Source: Brevipalpus yothersi (lineage: Eukaryota; Arthropoda; Arachnida; Trombidiformes; Tenuipalpidae). From it: a stretch of 64,000 nt of DNA. The DNA lies in contig QZCP01000071.1 of the NCBI GenBank assembly GCA_003956705.1, forward strand, positions 62,001 through 126,000, written 5' to 3'. The notes below the pieces were generated by a model that was not told where the DNA came from, did no database searches, and worked only from the letters and a program-made list of their open reading frames with translations. Below, piece after piece: positions 60,397-64,000 of this stretch. How positions within the stretch are numbered: position 1 is the first letter of the stretch; the number at the start of each line of letters is the position of its first letter. A program made the position numbers and the translations under genes.

Positions 60397-61593
60397 ATAT
60401 TTTACACAGAGGAAAGATGGAGCATTAAGATGATGTTGTTTTGCAGAGTGAATTTATCTACCAGCTTTCCGAAATCAGTTAGGAGAGACAATCAGGCAAA
60501 CTTGCCAAAACATTCAAACTAAATGTTTGTCATCATCAAAAGTGATAAGGAATGCTGTAATTAGATTTTTAAGACTCACTTACTCACTTACTTACTCACT
60601 AGAGTCTTTGAATATTTAACTAGAATTCTTAGCCAATTTGCATTAAAGTTTATATACTTCATGTGGTGACTTGCATTTGATAGCATCATTTTCGAGTGGC
60701 TTGAGAAATGCATATGTATCTGAATGTTCTGTTGTTGCCTTTACATGAGTGAATATCATCATCAGATGATCAAAGTAGGGAGAGAGAGAGAGAAGAATAT
60801 GAGATCTGAAAGGAATCTCTTTCTAATAGAGAATATTTCATGTAAAGTGAGTGAAAAGTAGGTGAAAAAGAAGAATGAGCTGTTAGTTGATGAGGCTGAG
60901 GAATCGTTTTGGAAGCTTAAAATGTTTTCACGCAAACATCTCATCCACGGTTGTTTGCAGGGTAACACTATATCAGTGTGGATTCATTTTCTCAGTTTTG
61001 CATCGGTTAAAAAGGCCCAAAAGGAAAGGACTTGAATTCATATTCTCACTTATCCACTATTTCCTCTGTGAAAATTTGAATGAATGATTCCCCAGTAAAT
61101 ATCCATTAAACCGTGATCATCACCAATTTTAGTCCGATCATCATGTTGCTTTACCCTGATGAATGAGACCTTGTATGTGTGTGTATATACAGTGTATATG
61201 TGTACATGTGTATATGAGAGAAATATGTAATAAATGAAAATTTCAAAAGTGATTCGCAAAAAAGGGAATAGATAAACCAAGTAATAAACCAAGTGTATAA
61301 TGCATCTTAAACGGTATTCCCATTTCAATAGCTTAAATTTAGCACCTTTTCTGGGAGGAATTTTTCCTCTCTTTCCCCATATGATTTGAGTTTCTCATCT
61401 CATTTGCACATCAAAACAATTTGTCTTCTTCTTCGTACCTAAATAAATTCTCCTTTGATCTCTTGTTTCTCTTTCTCCACACATACACACACACGTAAAA
61501 TGATGGCAAAGTAAATATCTCACATTCAATGTTGCATGAAAATACTGTGAACAAGTTTGACCAAGTGAAAATGAGGATGCTGAAAGGAGAAGA

Positions 61594-61599
<6 letters not shown>

Positions 61600-61631
<32 letters not shown>

Positions 61632-61695
61632 CAAATCAAATTGTCAGAATAAAAAGTCCTCCCTCAGTTCTCTCTACTTCTGATACATCCTCCCA

Positions 61696-61750
<55 letters not shown>
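61600..61750. repeat. Inverted pair of microsatellites: (GA)15 then (CT)26
   Basis: A GA run at 61600-61629 and a CT run at 61698-61750 are separated by about 68 unique bases. They could pair with each other as a long stem in one strand. Confidence 0.92.
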
Positions 61751-63505
61751 TGTTCGAATACAGATGATGAGATTGGCGGGTGATGATCTGGAAAAATGAT
61801 TGGATCCACGGATCGCTTGATAATGGATGGAGACAGCAATGATTGTTACATCGAATCGAATTACGCTTGCTTTGATACAGAAAGCGATTTCATTTTGCCT
61901 CTTTTTTCATTCTCTCTCCCTTCTCGGAGCCTTGCCACTACAAAAATATTGTAACAATTGTAAAACCATCCATCCACTTGAAACTCTACACTGTCTATGA
62001 ATACTGATAATTTATTCGTTTTTCTCAATAAATATCATCTTATATCCATCGATTCACACACCAAAGACAATCATTACTATTTAGTATTTCCTCTTCCTCT
62101 TTATCATGGTCGCTCTCACTCTCCTCCCATCTCCCTCTTTCATCTTGATGTATTAGGAATTTTACTTGTTTGAGAAAACTTTTCACAGCTTTTATAGCTG
62201 CTTAATCGGTTTACACTCATTCATCAAGTATTCTTCAGCATCCTCATCATAGACCATCTTTCAAGTCCCATCCCTCACATCACCCATAGATAAAAGAACG
62301 TAGAGGAGGAGAGATGAAGACAAGTTTTCCTATGGATTTCACTGAAGCACTTGATGATCGTTTCCAAAGCAAAGCCAAAGCCAAAGGAATAGATAGATCA
62401 TTCTGTTAGTTTGTCATCAAATCAGTTTACCGAAACTTAGCGGCACTTACTACACAGTTTTGTCGACTGTTAGCTTTTCCTTCAGTCATTACCAAAATTT
62501 TACGAGCTTCCGTTTGTTGATTTGTTTCCATGTTTCCTACTGCTCTCGAGTTGACTTTTGATGTGTAACTGTACTTTTTTGAGAAATTTTTCCAGCTGAA
62601 ATGGCTAAATTTTGGGTGAACATTCACATACATACATACACAGGAACCATTTTCTCAATGAGACTCGTATTTTGGCAGATTTTGCTAGAAACATAGACAC
62701 AGAGAGATAGAGACTGAGAGGAGAAGAAAAAATGCTCTCGAATTTCACTTGCTTGTTAAGTTAGTATTTTTGTTGATACAATCTGCATATCAGATTCAGA
62801 ATGTTCTATTGCTAAACTTTTTTGATCTTCATAGATCATCATTCTATCAGATCGAGTAACAAAATCGTATCTATATGAGCCCAATTAGTCCACAGATGTA
62901 AACTGATATCTCTTTAATTGTAAGAAAAAAAGCCAAAAGAGTATATTTTTTTCGATTTCCTTGCATAATAAGTGTTCAAGACTTGAGGCAAACTGAATGA
63001 CTCAATAATTTGCGCAATGATACAGTTTCAAGATATGCACAACAAACGTTCAATTTCAGATTATCAAGATTTCTCATGAATCTGGAAAATCTGAGGAATT
63101 CAAAAATCTGGTACCATTATTGTGAATTTCCAAAACATCATGTGTAATCAAAACACGCACAAAGATATCTCCACGCAATGATCTTGTTCATCAGACAGAA
63201 GTTCTTAATGAGAAGCGACTGAAACTATTCAAGTCAAATGAATGATTTGAGCTCACCTCATAATCATCTTTATTACCATAATGATTACTACTACTCTCAT
63301 TGGGAAAGGAGTCAGTAAGTAAGAAGCTATAATTTTAACACGATCTGGGGATGTTGTTTTACTTAAATCACACACACACATATATATATACACATACCAT
63401 TTGCCGCCGGTGACAGTTGAGACAAGAAAAATTAGAGGAGAGATGAAAGTCAAGCAGTGAATCGTACAATTATTTTGGACACTTTTTTCTTCACTAATCA
63501 AATTA

Positions 63506-63507
<2 letters not shown>

Positions 63508-63582
<75 letters not shown>
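63508..63582. repeat. (CT)37 microsatellite
   Basis: Pure CT run of about 75 bases, the longest uninterrupted one in the window. Confidence 0.95.
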
Positions 63583-63585
<3 letters not shown>

Positions 63586-64000
63586 TATTGCGTTAAAATT
63601 TTGCCTCTTCTCTTTTCCAACAGCAATTATGCATGCAAATAGACTTACATCACCAATGCGATTGAAAAAGCAAAAAAAAGCAAGATCATACACACAGTGA
63701 GGATAGACTGATCTTCACAGACTGAGCTCTCAAGCGAAATGTTTTCTCAAGAAAGGAACGAAAAGAAAAAATTACAAGCAATAATAATAATTGAATACAG
63801 ACAAGTGTAACGATAAGTTTGACCTTCTGTCAGAATCATTTGGAATCTCTTCTAGGGCTCATATACAAGATGGGTGAGCCTTACGAGGGAGGGAGAGAGA
63901 GCCCGAATTATTATTACGAGAAATGTTTTAATTGATGTAAATCAAGTGGGAGGCAACGGTGAGGAGTGATCAGTAAGAAGAAGGTGAGTTTGCCTAAATA

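Larger units (their letters stand above)
57922..64000. other. LBX upstream gene-free region
   Basis: No coding exon supported. Apart from the promoter candidate it is AT-rich DNA with long GA/CT runs. Open frames here are read through microsatellites and code for SLSLSL or RERERE repeats. Confidence 0.65.

Noticed and set aside
61395..61839. Frames made of SLSLSL and RERERE upstream of LBX
   Set aside because: Pure translations of GA/CT microsatellites.
63253..63693. 146-residue minus-strand frame
   Set aside because: Its core is RERERE from the CT repeat at 63508-63582; the flanks show no domain.
1..64000. CRISPR arrays, bacterial operons, integrated viruses or complete transposons
   Set aside because: Looked for repeats with spacers, integrase/transposase/polymerase motifs and long terminal repeats; none seen. 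The repeats present are microsatellites and the local granulin duplication.

Overview
The window is AT-rich nuclear DNA from an animal, most probably an arthropod. It carries metazoan genes (CRTC, ladybird/LBX, NACHO, BRPF, EHD, TONSL), short introns of about 50 to 100 bases with GT...AG ends, and many GA/CT microsatellites. The gene content and compact genes would fit a chelicerate such as an acariform mite, but that lineage is a guess. There is no sign of bacterial, viral, CRISPR or rRNA content. Gene models were assembled by hand from splice sites and checked for matching reading phase at every exon junction.

Layout. 1-5147 (minus): CRTC, running off the left edge. 5148-7570: microsatellite-rich DNA with no gene. 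7571-10981: a CYP4-like cytochrome P450 (plus) flanked by two direct copies of a granulin locus; the right copy is an intact single-granulin gene (minus) and the left copy is a dead fragment. 12296-12760: a TMEM35/NACHO-type receptor chaperone. 15089-19628: an 11-exon secreted or anchored protein with four CUB domains, resembling SOL-1. 19990-20651: unrecognised ORFs. 21777-24724 (minus): an EHD-family ATPase. 26132-29849 (minus): TONSL, head-to-head with TIM22 at 30219-31372. 32774-36730: a BRPF/Br140 chromatin scaffold. 37493-37963 (minus): MPHOSPH6. 38633-39329: a small SWIM zinc-finger protein. 40286-57921 (minus): an LBX/ladybird homeobox gene in two coding exons separated by a 15.8 kb intron. 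57922-64000: LBX upstream DNA with a likely promoter near 58.6-58.7 kb.

The middle of the window is a dense block of housekeeping genes: endocytic recycling, replication-fork repair, mitochondrial import, histone acetylation and RNA exosome. The right 24 kb is a gene-poor domain built around one developmental regulator. The most interesting structures are the granulin-P450-granulin duplication, the repeating exon plan of the four-CUB gene, its nearness to a receptor-chaperone gene, an in-frame alternative tail in EHD, and GC-rich islands with a strong hairpin inside the LBX intron. I did not find a clear previously undescribed multi-gene system.
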